Assembly: GCF_030161555.1 (NCBI RefSeq)
Contig: NZ_BSUK01000001.1
Span: 4,092,001-4,156,000 of the forward strand
Direction: 5' to 3'
DNA: 64,000 nucleotides
Origin: Luteimicrobium album
GTDB taxonomy: Bacteria > Actinomycetota > Actinomycetes > Actinomycetales > Cellulomonadaceae
Of this stretch, positions 55,473-64,000 are shown in pieces (position 1 is the first letter of the stretch; each line of letters starts with the position of its first letter). The position numbers were made by a program, and so were the translations under genes. The notes under the pieces were generated by a model that saw only the letters and a program-made list of their open reading frames with translations, was not told the origin of the DNA and ran no database searches.

Positions 55473-56188
55473 ATGCCCATCGAGGCCCTCAACCCGACCG
55501 TCAACACGACGTGGCGCTGCGACGTCGACGTCGCCTCCGACCCCGACAACCCGTCGTGGGTGCAGGTCCGCGGACTCAACGCCCTGCAGCCCGTCGTCAA
55601 CCCGACTACCCAGGACGCATCCGACTACGACTCCCCTGGCTGGGGCTCGGACGCCGTCACGCAGCGCAAGTGGCAGCTGACCGCGACCGCGCTCCGCAAG
55701 ATCGACTCCGCCGGGGCCTACGACGTCGGCCAGGAGTTCCTGCGCGGCGCCGCGGACTCCTCGAGATCGTGCACGTGCGCTGGTACGAGCGGCAGGGCTC
55801 CGACGGCGAGGCCTACGAGGGCGACGCCCTCGTGCAGTGGGCACCGAACGGTGGCGACCCGACCGGCCTCAACTCCGTCGCGATCACACTCCTCGGGCAG
55901 GGCGCCCGCGAGCCGATCACGAACCCGACCGGGGAGGCGACCCTGCCGGCCCTGACGTCCGCGTCGCCGTCGGCGGCCGCGCAGGGCGCGCAGGTCGAGA
56001 TCCGCGGTGCATACCTGGGCGGTGCGACGTCGGTGAAGTTCGGGGCCACCGCGGCCACGAGCTTCCTCGTCGTCAACTCGGCCACGATCGTCGCCGTCGT
56101 CCCGGCCGGGTCGGCGGGCGCCGCGAACATCACGGTCGTCACGCCGGCCGGCACGTCCGACGCGCTCGCGTACACGCGCGGCGCCTGA
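55473..56188 (+). CDS. Major tail protein with C-terminal Ig-like (IPT) domain, frameshifted in this sequence
   Basis: ATG 55473. N-terminal ~95 residues (NPTVNTTWRCDVDVASDPDN, SDYDSPGWGSDAVTQRKWQLTATALRK) lead, across a missing C at 55759-55760, into IVHVRWYERQGSDGEAYEGDALVQW. The last ~80 residues (ALTSASPSAAAQGAQVEIRGAYLGGATSVKFG) are an IPT/TIG-type Ig domain, displayed on the outside of the tube. About 238 residues. Confidence 0.85.
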
Positions 56189-56209
56189 CCGACGAGGGAG
56201 AGCTGACCC

Positions 56210-56680
56210 GTGGCCGAGCAGTTCACCGACCTGTCCGACGTCCTCGACGGCAACCTCCTCGAGCTGCCGGTGGCGGGGCGCACCTTCGTGGTGCCCTCGC
56301 CGCCGGCGCTCGTCGGGCTCCGCCTGCAACGCGTCTTCGCCGCCGCCTCCACGCCGGCGAAGCAGCGCACCAACGCCCAGCGCGACCTCCTCGCCCGCGA
56401 CGAGGAGGAGTTCATGCGCGACGCCCTGGGACCCGTGTTCGACGAGATGGCCGACGCCGGCATCACGCTCGAGGTCCTCAAGCACGCCGCGTACACCGCC
56501 TACTTCGCTGTGGTGACGAACGTCGACGTGGCGCGGGCGTTCTGGGAGCGTCCGCTGGGGGAAGCGGAGACGTCGACGAGCACCGACCCCGAACCGTCGA
56601 CGACTACGCCCGAGGCGACGACGGCGACGGGATCCCCGAGTACTACGACATCCCGCCCGAAGAAGAAACACGCCTCCTGA
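56210..56680 (+). CDS. Tail assembly chaperone G
   Basis: A 156-residue protein from GTG 56210, with GAGGGAG upstream. Ordered domain to about residue 118, then a Thr/Ser-rich tail and a basic end. In siphoviruses this product and its -1 frameshift extension coat the tape measure during tail assembly, which fits its place between tail-tube and tape-measure genes. Confidence 0.85.
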   Translation: MAEQFTDLSDVLDGNLLELPVAGRTFVVPSPPALVGLRLQRVFAAASTPAKQRTNAQRDLLARDEEEFMRDALGPVFDEMADAGITLEVLKHAAYTAYFAVVTNVDVARAFWERPLGEAETSTSTDPEPSTTTPEATTATGSPSTTTSRPKKKHAS

Positions 56681-56889
56681 CACCGTCCGTCCAGGTCACC
56701 TGGGCGGCGATCCTCGACGCGTGGGACGACGTCGAGGTCGACCTGCACGCACGGTTCGGCCTCGACGTCGCCACCCCAGGTCTCCTGGCCGCCCGGTCGT
56801 GGCGGTGGCTGTCTCTGCGGGTCCTCGCGCTCCTCGACCCCCCGTACACGACCCGGCTCGCGAGGGCCCTCGGACTCACGGAGGCGTGA
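56557..56889 (+). CDS. Tail assembly chaperone T, made by -1 frameshift from G
   Basis: The -1 frame relative to G stays open to 56889 and encodes GGSGDVDEHRPRTVDDYARG, then WAAILDAWDDVEVDLHARFGLDV. The heptamer GGGGGAA (56557-56563), phased G GGG GAA in the G frame, is the likely slip site. There is no independent start with a ribosome-binding site. This -1 shift is expected in tail chaperones and should not be treated as a sequencing error. Confidence 0.75.
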   Translation, partial: GGSGDVDEHRPRTVDDYARGDDGDGIPEYYDIPPEEETRLLTPSVQVTWAAILDAWDDVEVDLHARFGLDVATPGLLAARSWRWLSLRVLALLDPPYTTRLARALGLTEA

Positions 56890-56892
56890 CGC

Positions 56893-59800
56893 ATGAGCCT
56901 GGACCTGGGGACCCTTGCAGGCAAGATCAGCATCGACGGCGCGGACGCCGCGGAGAAGTCGATCTCCGGGGTCCAGGCTGCGATGGCGAAGCTCGCGCAG
57001 ACACAGGACCCGAAGGTCAAGGTCGGCGCCGACACCGCGGCTGCAACCCAGGGCCTGACCGGGGTGCAGCGCCTCGTTCAGGACCTGTCTGCGGCGAAGG
57101 CGTCCCCGACGGTGGTCGCGGACGCCGCACAGGCACATGCGGACCTGGCGGCGCTCGAGGCGGAGCTTCGGAACGTGAACCGGACGCGCACCGTCGCGGA
57201 GATCACCGCGGACGCGCAGCAGGCGATGCGGACCGCGGAGCAGGTCGACGACCAGATCAAGGCCCTGAGCAAGAAGAAGGTCGAGATCCCGGTCGACATC
57301 GACCAGCACACCACCGAGCGGGGTCTTCGCGGGGCGTCGGAGTCGGTGGAGACGTTCCGGGACGAGGCGAAGGCGAACCTGTCCGAGGTCGCGTCCTCGT
57401 TCCAGGGGTCGATGGACTCCGCCGTCGACGTCGTGCAGGGCACCCTCGGCGGTGTTGTCGCGGACCTCGGGCCCGCTGGCCTGATCGGCGGCGCGCTCGC
57501 CGCGGCGGGGATCGGTCTCGGGAAGGCGCTGCTGTCGGGGACCGCGGACGCGGTGAACCAGGCGAAGCAGGACGTGCAGGACCTCGCGAAGGACATCGTG
57601 TCCGCGGGTGGCGAGATCAACTCGGTCGACTGGGACTCGAAGCTCGTCGACTTCGGGACGACGATCGTGGACCAGAAGTCGTGGTGGGAGGTCTGGCAGA
57701 AGGACGCCGTCACGAACCTCGACAAGGTCCGCAAGGAGTCCGAGGCGACCGGGCAGTCCATCGGGACCCTGTTGCAGGGTGAGGCCGGCGGCGACCTCGC
57801 CGGCGCGAAGAAGACCCTCGACGAGCTCACGAAGTCGTCCTCGGACCTCGAGACGCAGATCGGGCTCACGACGAAGACGATCGCGACGTCGACCGGTCCG
57901 ATCATCATCCGCGACCAGGCGCTCGTCGACCAGAACGACGCCACCAAGGACGCGATCAAGGCGATCTCGGCGCACGTCGACGAGCTCCAAGACGCCGCCG
58001 ACGCCGCGGACGAGCTGACGGCCGCGACACAGGGCGTCACGGTCGAGCAGGTCAAGGCGAACCGGGCCATCGACGACTCGAACAAGGCCCTTCGCGAGCA
58101 TGCCGCCCTGATGGGCGACACGAAGTCCGCGCAGCTCGACTACGAGGACGCCGTCGCGAAGGTCGCCGACGGCGTCGCGAAGTACCGCACCGAGCAGATC
58201 AAGGCCTACGAGGCGCAGGAGAAGGCCGCGAACGGCGGCAAGAAGCTCACCGACGCCCAGGAGAAGTCCGCGATCGCGCGAGCCGACGCGGACGTCAAGG
58301 CCGGGAAGGCCCTCAAGGACTCGACGCAGGCCGGCCGCGACAACCAGCGCGCCCTCCTCGCGCTGTCCCAGGACGTCCTGGCGTACGCGGACGCGACGGA
58401 GAAGCAGACCGGGTCGCAGACCGAGGCGAACCGCATCATCGCGAAGGGCTACGACGCGTTCGTCGAGCAGGCTCACGCCGCGGGGATGAGCGAAGCCGCG
58501 GCGAAGGCCTACGCGAAGCAGCTCGGGCTCGTCCCGGAGAAGGTCAAGACGACGTTCGACCTGGACACCCACGAGGGTCAGCTGCAGCTCCAGGCGTTCC
58601 TGCAGAAGATCAAGTCGGCCCGCCCGACGCTGCTCGTCGGCGTGAAGAGCTCGCAGTCCGTCGTCGGCGTGCATGTCGCGAACGGGAAGGTCGACCTCTA
58701 CGCGGGCGGAGGGAAGATCAGGGGCCCGGGCGGCCCACGGGACGACAAGATCCTCATCGCCGCATCGAACGACGAGTTCGTCGTGAACGCGGCTTCCTAC
58801 CGCAAGCACGCCGCACTGGTCGAGGCGATCAACAACGACACTCTGCCGAAGTACGCGGGCGGAGGAAGGTCAGCAAGACCCCGACGTCGTACAAGGGTCA
58901 CAGCTTGGAGTACTGGCAGGACCGGTACGCGTCTGGGTCGGACTACCTCGAGCTGAAGCAGACGGTCCGTGACGACAAGCGGGACCTCGCCGAGACCGAG
59001 AAGTACGGGCCGAAGGACAAGCACGGTAAGCAGCACAAGACCCGGTACGTGCTGCGCGGACTGGACCGGTCGGTCGCGACAGCGAGGAGCACGAGGACAA
59101 GAAGGCCCTCGAGGACGCGGACACCGCCCGGGCGTTCGTGAAGAAGTACGGCAGCCTCGCGGCCGCGATCAAGCAGCGCGACAAGGACAAGGCCGCCGCT
59201 AAGGCCGCGTCGGACAAGCAGAAGGCCGACACCGCCGCGGCCAAGCAGGCGGCGGCGGACTTCAAGTCTCTGGGGTCCGATCTCAAGACCGACATCCGCC
59301 GTGGGGACGTCGCTGACGCGATCACGGGTGGGCTCGACTCCGCGCTCGGGGTTACGGACCAGGCGCGGCAGGAGGCCACGTCGTCGACGCTGTCGAAGAA
59401 GCAGAAGACCGCGCTGACGACGGCAGCGAACACGGCCGAGAAGTCGCTCACGAGTCTCTACGCGGCGGCGGACAAGTACCAGGCGGCGCTCGACAAGGCG
59501 AACAACCACCTCGCGGACATGAAGTCGCTCGCCGACTCGGCGGCGTCAGCGGTGAAGGGGACGTTCGACCTGTCGGCGGCCTACGTCGCGCCCACCGACG
59601 CGACGTCGAACCAGATCCAGCACTCCGACAAGTACGGGAACGTCTGGTACACGACCGACACCACGGCTGCGACCAAGGGCGGCTACACGGGCGCCGGCAT
59701 CACGTCGGCGGCGGACAAGCAGGCGAAGGACGCCACCACCTTCACCAACGCGCTGCAGGCCCTGCAGAAGAAGCTCGGGACCTCCCCGGCCTCGGAGGCG

Positions 59801-60475
59801 ATCGTCAACCAGGCGCTGTCGATCTTCGCCTCGAGCCCCGAGCAGGGCATCCAGTTCGTCCAGGCGCTCAACACCATGAGCGTGAAGGACCTCGGCGCGG
59901 TGAAGTCGGACTACAACACCGTCGCCAAGGCGGGGACGTCAGCAGGCCAGTCGCTCACGTCCGCGAACACCATCGGCGGGCTCACCGCGGCGACGACAGC
60001 GGTCAACTCGCTGACGAAGTCGCTGACCGACACGAACAACGCGATCGCGAAGGTCGGCAACACCCTCACGAACGCGATGCTCAAGCCCTTCGGGCTCAAG
60101 CTCGACGCCAAGGGCAACGTCGTGAAGAAGGCCGGCGGCGGGCTCGTCGTCGGCGGGCAGGCCGGCGCGGACTCCGTGCACGCCCTCCTCATGCCGGACG
60201 AGTTCGTGTCCACGACGGCGTCCACGGCCCGCAACCAGTCCGCGCTCGCCGCGGGGAACGCCGGGGCGGTGCTCACGGTGCAGCGGCCCTCGTCGACCCC
60301 GGTACCGGCCGCGGCGGCCGGGCAGCGCGTGGAGGTGACGATGCCGCGCGAGCTCGTCGTCGTCGACACCGATGGGGCGCTCGTCGGGCGGATGAAGGTG
60401 GAGGCGTCCCGCGTGGTCGTCGCCCACACGGCCCGCCAGGACGCTCAGGCCGCCTACTCCACAGGGAGCCTGTGA
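56893..60475 (+). CDS. Tape measure protein, two frameshifts in this sequence
   Basis: About 1,194 residues when repaired; shifts near 58864-58865 (YAGGG to KVSKTP) and 59071-59080 (DRSV to DSEEHEDKK), one missing base each. Long coiled coils (residues ~40-170 and ~300-480), a hydrophobic segment (residues ~193-220, LGPAGLIGGALAAAGIGLG) and repeated AGGG-K/L ... DDKILIAASNDEFVV/VHALLMPDEFVS motifs. At roughly 0.15 nm per residue this predicts a tail near 180 nm. Confidence 0.88.
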
Positions 60476-61275
60476 TGACGTTCGCTTCGACGTTCGACAC
60501 CGCGAGGAACCTGGTCCAGCTCGTCATCGACGGGCGCGACACCGGGTGGTCGACGGCTACCTCGGTGACGGTCACGCGCACGGTGGCTGGGGCGTCCCCG
60601 GTCCCCGTGCGCGGGTCTGTCGCCGTGGCCGTGGTGGGTGGGGTGCTGCTGTCCTCGGACAACGAAGCACCCATGGACTCCGCGGTCACGTATGCGGCGA
60701 CCGCGGTGGGCGACGACGACCCGGTCGCGCTCTCGGGCACCGTCGAGACGACGGGTGCCGCGTGGGGACTGTGGGTCAAGGTGCCGGGCCGCGCGGACCT
60801 GAACTGCCGGGTCCCGCTGCGCGACTTCGGTCAGGTCACCCGCCAGACGCAGGGCGGGTCCTGGCAGGTCCCGGGCGGGCAGCGAGTCGCCGAGTCGTCC
60901 GGGCTCGCGCAGGCGTCCTCGACGCTCGAGGTCGCGACCAGGACCCCGGGGCAGCTCGCCGCGCTCGCAGCGGTCCTCGAAGGCGCACCCGGTGGGGTCG
61001 TGCTCTTGCAGACCGGGCAACCGGCCGAGCCGGAACTCCCGTCCGGGTACTACCAGGTGACGTCGTGGTCGACGTCGAACCCGGGCCGTGCACGCTCGGA
61101 CGTGTCTGGGTGGCGAGTCCACACCCTCACGGTCGACCAGGTCGCGATGCCCGCCGGCGACGCCACGGGCTTCTCGGGCATGACCTACAACCAGGTCGCG
61201 GACCGGTTCGCGACCTATCAGGACCTCCTGGACGGTGTGCCGACGTACCTGGACCTGGCGACGGGGAGCTACTGA
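60475..61275 (+). CDS. Distal tail-type protein
   Basis: A 266-residue protein after the tape measure, ATG 60475 coupled by TGATG (GTG 60472 also possible). Beta-rich throughout: RNLVQLVIDGRDTGWSTATSVTVTRTV and WRVHTLTVDQVAMPAG. Position and content suggest the distal tail/baseplate hub ring. Confidence 0.65.
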   Translation: MTFASTFDTARNLVQLVIDGRDTGWSTATSVTVTRTVAGASPVPVRGSVAVAVVGGVLLSSDNEAPMDSAVTYAATAVGDDDPVALSGTVETTGAAWGLWVKVPGRADLNCRVPLRDFGQVTRQTQGGSWQVPGGQRVAESSGLAQASSTLEVATRTPGQLAALAAVLEGAPGGVVLLQTGQPAEPELPSGYYQVTSWSTSNPGRARSDVSGWRVHTLTVDQVAMPAGDATGFSGMTYNQVADRFATYQDLLDGVPTYLDLATGSY

Positions 61276-61276
61276 C

Positions 61277-62443
61277 ATGTGGCCTGTTCCCGGCGGTTAC
61301 GGGGAGACCCTGGTCGCCTCGCACGGGCTGCGGGTCTTCGCCGACGTATGGCGGGCCGGCCAGCCGGTGCGCTGGCCTGACGGGTCGGTGGTGTCGCTGC
61401 CGATCACGGGCGGGTCCATCACGGTGGACCGCACCCAGTCGGCGCGGCGCAGCATCAACATCACGGTGCCGCCGTTCTTGCGGTCGGGCACCTACACCCA
61501 GGTCCCGGCGCTCCCGTCGCTGCCCTCGGACGTCCTGGGCCACTACGGCCAAGAGCTCCGGGTCCGGCACGCCCTCGTCGCTGCGGACGGGACGCTGCTC
61601 GTGGTCCCGGTCGGCCGGTTCCGCATCGACTCCGGCGCCGGGTCGGACCTTGGCCTGACGGAAGTCACGATCGCCGGCGTCTCGCGTGAGGCCTACGTGG
61701 TCGACGACATCTTCACCGCGCCCCGCACGTTCTCGAACCCGTCGGGGATCGCGATCATCCGCCAGCTCATCCTCGAGACCCTGCCCGACGCGGAGGTCGC
61801 GGTGCTGACCCGCCGGGACCGCCGGGTGACGCCGACGACGTGGGATGACCGGTGGACGGCGATCAGCGAGCTCGCGGCGTCGCTGTCCGTCCAAGTCTAC
61901 GCCGACCCGACGGGCCGGTTCGTCATCACGGACCTGCCGACCCTGGCCACGAAGCCGGTGTGGCGGTTCCAACCCCAGGCGGGTGGGTCGCTCCTCGAGG
62001 CGGCGCGGACGTCCTCGCGCACCGGGGTCTACAACCGGGTCGCGGTGCAGGGCTCGACCCCGGACGGTGCGACGGTCGCGACCACGGGCGTCGACTGGGA
62101 CAAGGACCCGACGTCCCCGACGTTCTACGGCGACCCCGACACGGGCGCCTACGGGAAGGTCACCAAGGTCGTGTCGATGCCCAGCCTGACCACGCTCGCC
62201 GACTGCCAGGCTGCCGCGTCCACCCAGCTCGCCCTGTCCACGGGCGGGGCGGAGTCCCTGGACCTGGCCACGATCCCGCACGCCGGGCTCGAAGCCCTCG
62301 ACGTCGTCGAGATCGTCACCGACCCCGGCCGGGTGTTCGCGACAGCACGGCGGCACATGGTCGACAACTTCACGTTGCCCCTCGTCCCGGGCGGCCAGTT
62401 CTCCGTGGCGACACGCGACGTCGGGGCGGTGACGGACTCATGA
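61277..62443 (+). CDS. Tail protein, DUF5047-like
   Basis: A 388-residue beta-rich protein. VSLPITGGSITVDRTQSARRSINITVPP, VPVGRFRIDSGAGSDLGLTEVTIAGVSRE and WDDRWTAISELAASLSVQVYADPTGRF are typical of DUF5047/hub-like tail-tip proteins of actinophages. ATG 61277 is chosen; it lies just past the preceding stop. Confidence 0.72.
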   Translation: MWPVPGGYGETLVASHGLRVFADVWRAGQPVRWPDGSVVSLPITGGSITVDRTQSARRSINITVPPFLRSGTYTQVPALPSLPSDVLGHYGQELRVRHALVAADGTLLVVPVGRFRIDSGAGSDLGLTEVTIAGVSREAYVVDDIFTAPRTFSNPSGIAIIRQLILETLPDAEVAVLTRRDRRVTPTTWDDRWTAISELAASLSVQVYADPTGRFVITDLPTLATKPVWRFQPQAGGSLLEAARTSSRTGVYNRVAVQGSTPDGATVATTGVDWDKDPTSPTFYGDPDTGAYGKVTKVVSMPSLTTLADCQAAASTQLALSTGGAESLDLATIPHAGLEALDVVEIVTDPGRVFATARRHMVDNFTLPLVPGGQFSVATRDVGAVTDS

Positions 62444-63305
62444 CCTCCCCGCCGCGATCCGGCGCATGGTCGCCCAGATGCTCCCCGCCCAGCCCCGGTT
62501 CGGGTTCATCACCGCCGTGGACACCGGCCAGCAGCTCGTGACCGTCGCGTTCGAGGACGGGTCCACGACGACGTCCTTGTCGTGGGCGTCGTCGGCCTAC
62601 CCGTCCCCCGCGGTCGGTGACCGGGTGTCCGTGGTCCCGCACACCACGGGCTGGCTCGTGGTCTCCAAGGCCACCCCGCGTCCCGTGCTCGTGCCCGACC
62701 AGCAGGTGCTCGTGCTGCCGTCGCACAACTACGGCGGCGAGCAGGAGATCCCGACCGACGGGTCCGCGCCCGGCGCCTGGTGGTGGGCCGACACCGACGC
62801 CACCGACTCGGACTTCTCTCGGACGTTCATCGAGCAGGGACTCTCCGACGCCCAGGCCGGCGACACCGAAGGGCACCGGCCGCCGTACAACTACCTCCAC
62901 GCCACGGCGCTGACCTACCCGCTCGCGGCCTCCGTCCCCTCGGGCGCGACGATCTCCCAGGTCCAGATCATCCTGCGCTGCTCGTCCACGTTCGCCGGCG
63001 GCTCCGGCTCGGCCCACCCGGTCGCCCCGATCATGTACGCCCACACCTACACCGCACTGCCCTCAGGGGCGCCGGCGTGGGCGCCCGGGTACGGGCCGAT
63101 CCGGTTCCCGACGTTCATCATCGGCGAGATCCAGGTGCTCACCGTGCCCGCCGCGTGGGTCACCGCGTGGCTCGCCTCGACCATCGCCGGGATCGGGTTC
63201 TACGCCCCCGCCACGTCCCTGGACGCGTTCTTCTCCCACCAGGACAGCGACGGCGACGACAGCGGTACCGGGCAGCTGCTCATCACCTACTCGGGAGGCT
63301 CCTGA
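62440..63305 (+). CDS. Tail-tip/minor tail protein, probable frameshift near its start
   Basis: ATG 62440 overlaps the previous stop (ATGA). One base appears missing from the C4 run at 62449-62452, giving MTSP then AAIRRMVAQMLPAQPRFGF. If no error exists, ATG 62466 is the start. An OB-like N-terminal domain (GFITAVDTGQQLVTVAFEDGSTT, VGDRVSVVPHTTGWLVV) resembles gp5/hub OB folds. A beta-rich C-terminal domain with tryptophans suggests carbohydrate or receptor contact. Confidence 0.65.
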
Positions 63306-63532
63306 TGACCGACACCCCAGACGGGGCGAGCGACGACACCGCCCAGGCCGCCACCGACCCGACACCCGTGGACAACACCACGCCGCCCGTCGACGTGCTC
63401 CGGGCGCTCGGCTTCGACCCCGACACGGTGCGGTCCGTGGTCATCACCTCCACGTCCGTGGTCGCGGTCGCGGCCGACTACCCCGACCCACCCGTCCCCG
63501 CGCAGCCCGAGGAGCCCACCGATGCAGACTGA
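63305..63532 (+). CDS. Small acidic tail-region protein
   Basis: A 75-residue acidic protein: VDVLRALGFDPDTVRSVVITSTSVVAVAADYPD forms the only ordered region. TGATG coupling upstream. Such small acidic proteins frequently sit between tail-tip and fibre genes. Confidence 0.6.
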   Translation: MTDTPDGASDDTAQAATDPTPVDNTTPPVDVLRALGFDPDTVRSVVITSTSVVAVAADYPDPPVPAQPEEPTDAD

Positions 63533-64000
63533 CCCGCGCCAGGGATTCACCGGCCTCCCGGACTACAACGACCCGCCCAAGGTCCCCGACCACCTATCCG
63601 GGCTGTTCAGCTTCCTGCTCGACAGGTCCACCGAGCAGTACCCGACCCTCACCGCGCTCCAGTCCGCGATCCCCTCCCCAGCCGACGGCATGTTCAAGGC
63701 CGTCACGGGTGAGAAGGCGCTCTATTACGCGATCGGCGGACAGTGGCTCCTCGTCTGGAAGAGCACTCCGGCGGTGTTCGGTCGCCGCTTCCAGAACTCG
63801 GTGGCCGGCCAGTCGATCCCGTCCGGAACCGACACGCTGTACACGTTCGCAGGAGCGACGGGCTCCGAGCTGTCCGGCGGCGTGACCCTGGGGACCGGGT
63901 CACAGGTCGGGTGCTTGATTGTTCCCAAGGGCCTGTGGTCGCTGTCCGCGCAGGCTGCGTTCCCGTCCAACGCAACCGGGGTCCGGTCCCTGTACCTCAG
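63522..64000 (+). CDS. Tail fibre/appendage protein, 3' partial
   Basis: From ATG 63522, with GAGGAG ten bases upstream, the frame is open to the end of the window (159 residues and continuing). FTGLPDYNDPPKVPDHLSGLF and DRSTEQYPTLTALQSAIPSPADGMFKAV are typical of the N-terminal attachment part of actinophage minor tail proteins. A beta-rich region (LYTFAGATGSELSGGVTLG) starts afterwards. Probably carries receptor recognition further on. Confidence 0.7.
   Translation, partial: MQTDPRQGFTGLPDYNDPPKVPDHLSGLFSFLLDRSTEQYPTLTALQSAIPSPADGMFKAVTGEKALYYAIGGQWLLVWKSTPAVFGRRFQNSVAGQSIPSGTDTLYTFAGATGSELSGGVTLGTGSQVGCLIVPKGLWSLSAQAAFPSNATGVRSLYL

Noticed and set aside
56500-58809. A 769-codon open frame antisense to the tape measure gene
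   Set aside because: Low-complexity Arg/Val/Leu composition mirrors the coding strand; no ribosome-binding site or family features.

Overview
This window comes from a very high-GC actinobacterium, most like the Cellulomonas/Cellulosimicrobium group of the Micrococcales. The evidence is the ~70+% GC, GTG/TTG starts, leaderless TANNNT promoters, a tmRNA tag ending in ALAA, ROK regulators, DUF3039/DUF3054/DUF2017 proteins and a WhiB-family protein. Two thirds are ordinary chromosome (1 to ~29.67 kb). The remainder, from ~29.67 kb to the right edge, is an incomplete view of an integrated siphovirus-type prophage (>34 kb, right end not seen).

Chromosome, left to right. (i) A housekeeping cluster: Pr6Pr and DUF3054 membrane proteins, then on the minus strand rdgB, rph, an MBL-fold hydrolase, murI, a ROK regulator, a DUF2017 protein and clpS. 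pncB is divergent from clpS, and a DEAD/DEAH-type helicase and a DUF3039 protein follow. (ii) An amino-sugar uptake and catabolism locus (9.9-17.8 kb): two solute-binding lipoproteins, two permeases, NagB, a ROK-family sugar kinase and a ROK repressor, with no ATPase gene. (iii) The ssrA-smpB-M23 peptidase-ftsX-ftsE-prfB block (18.5-24.5 kb). (iv) A tad/Flp pilus locus read leftwards (25.3-29.7 kb): truncated tadA/cpaF, tadB, tadC, a pilin-like peptide, two TadE proteins and a TadG-like protein.

Prophage. A large serine integrase abuts the tadA fragment, so the phage appears to be inserted inside the pilus ATPase gene. Behind it on the minus strand are a lipoprotein, an ImmA/IrrE protease whose promoter carries a LexA-type SOS box, a two-gene unit (324-aa soluble protein plus four-helix membrane protein) and a repressor. 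Divergent from the repressor are a Cro-like protein and a run of small early genes including a WhiB-like factor, a RecB/Cas4-like nuclease, an SSB-like protein, a Prim-Pol/SF3 helicase and a RuvC-like resolvase. A cargo segment (43.8-46.4 kb) holds a GNAT acetyltransferase, an antisense HEPN-type protein and a single-pass membrane protein. The late genes then run in standard order: terminase, portal, minor capsid, scaffold, major capsid, connectors, major tail protein, frameshifted tail chaperones, tape measure and tail-tip proteins. Lysis genes and attR are not in the window.

Two points affect reading. About 20 genes, including essential ones (ftsX, terminase, major capsid), are broken by single-base frameshifts almost always inside short G/C runs. 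I read these as sequencing errors and annotate whole genes across them. Second, a non-coding array of TGACGCG heptamers occurs twice in the prophage (42.1 and 54.1 kb), once inside the head-tail connector genes where no regulatory region is expected.
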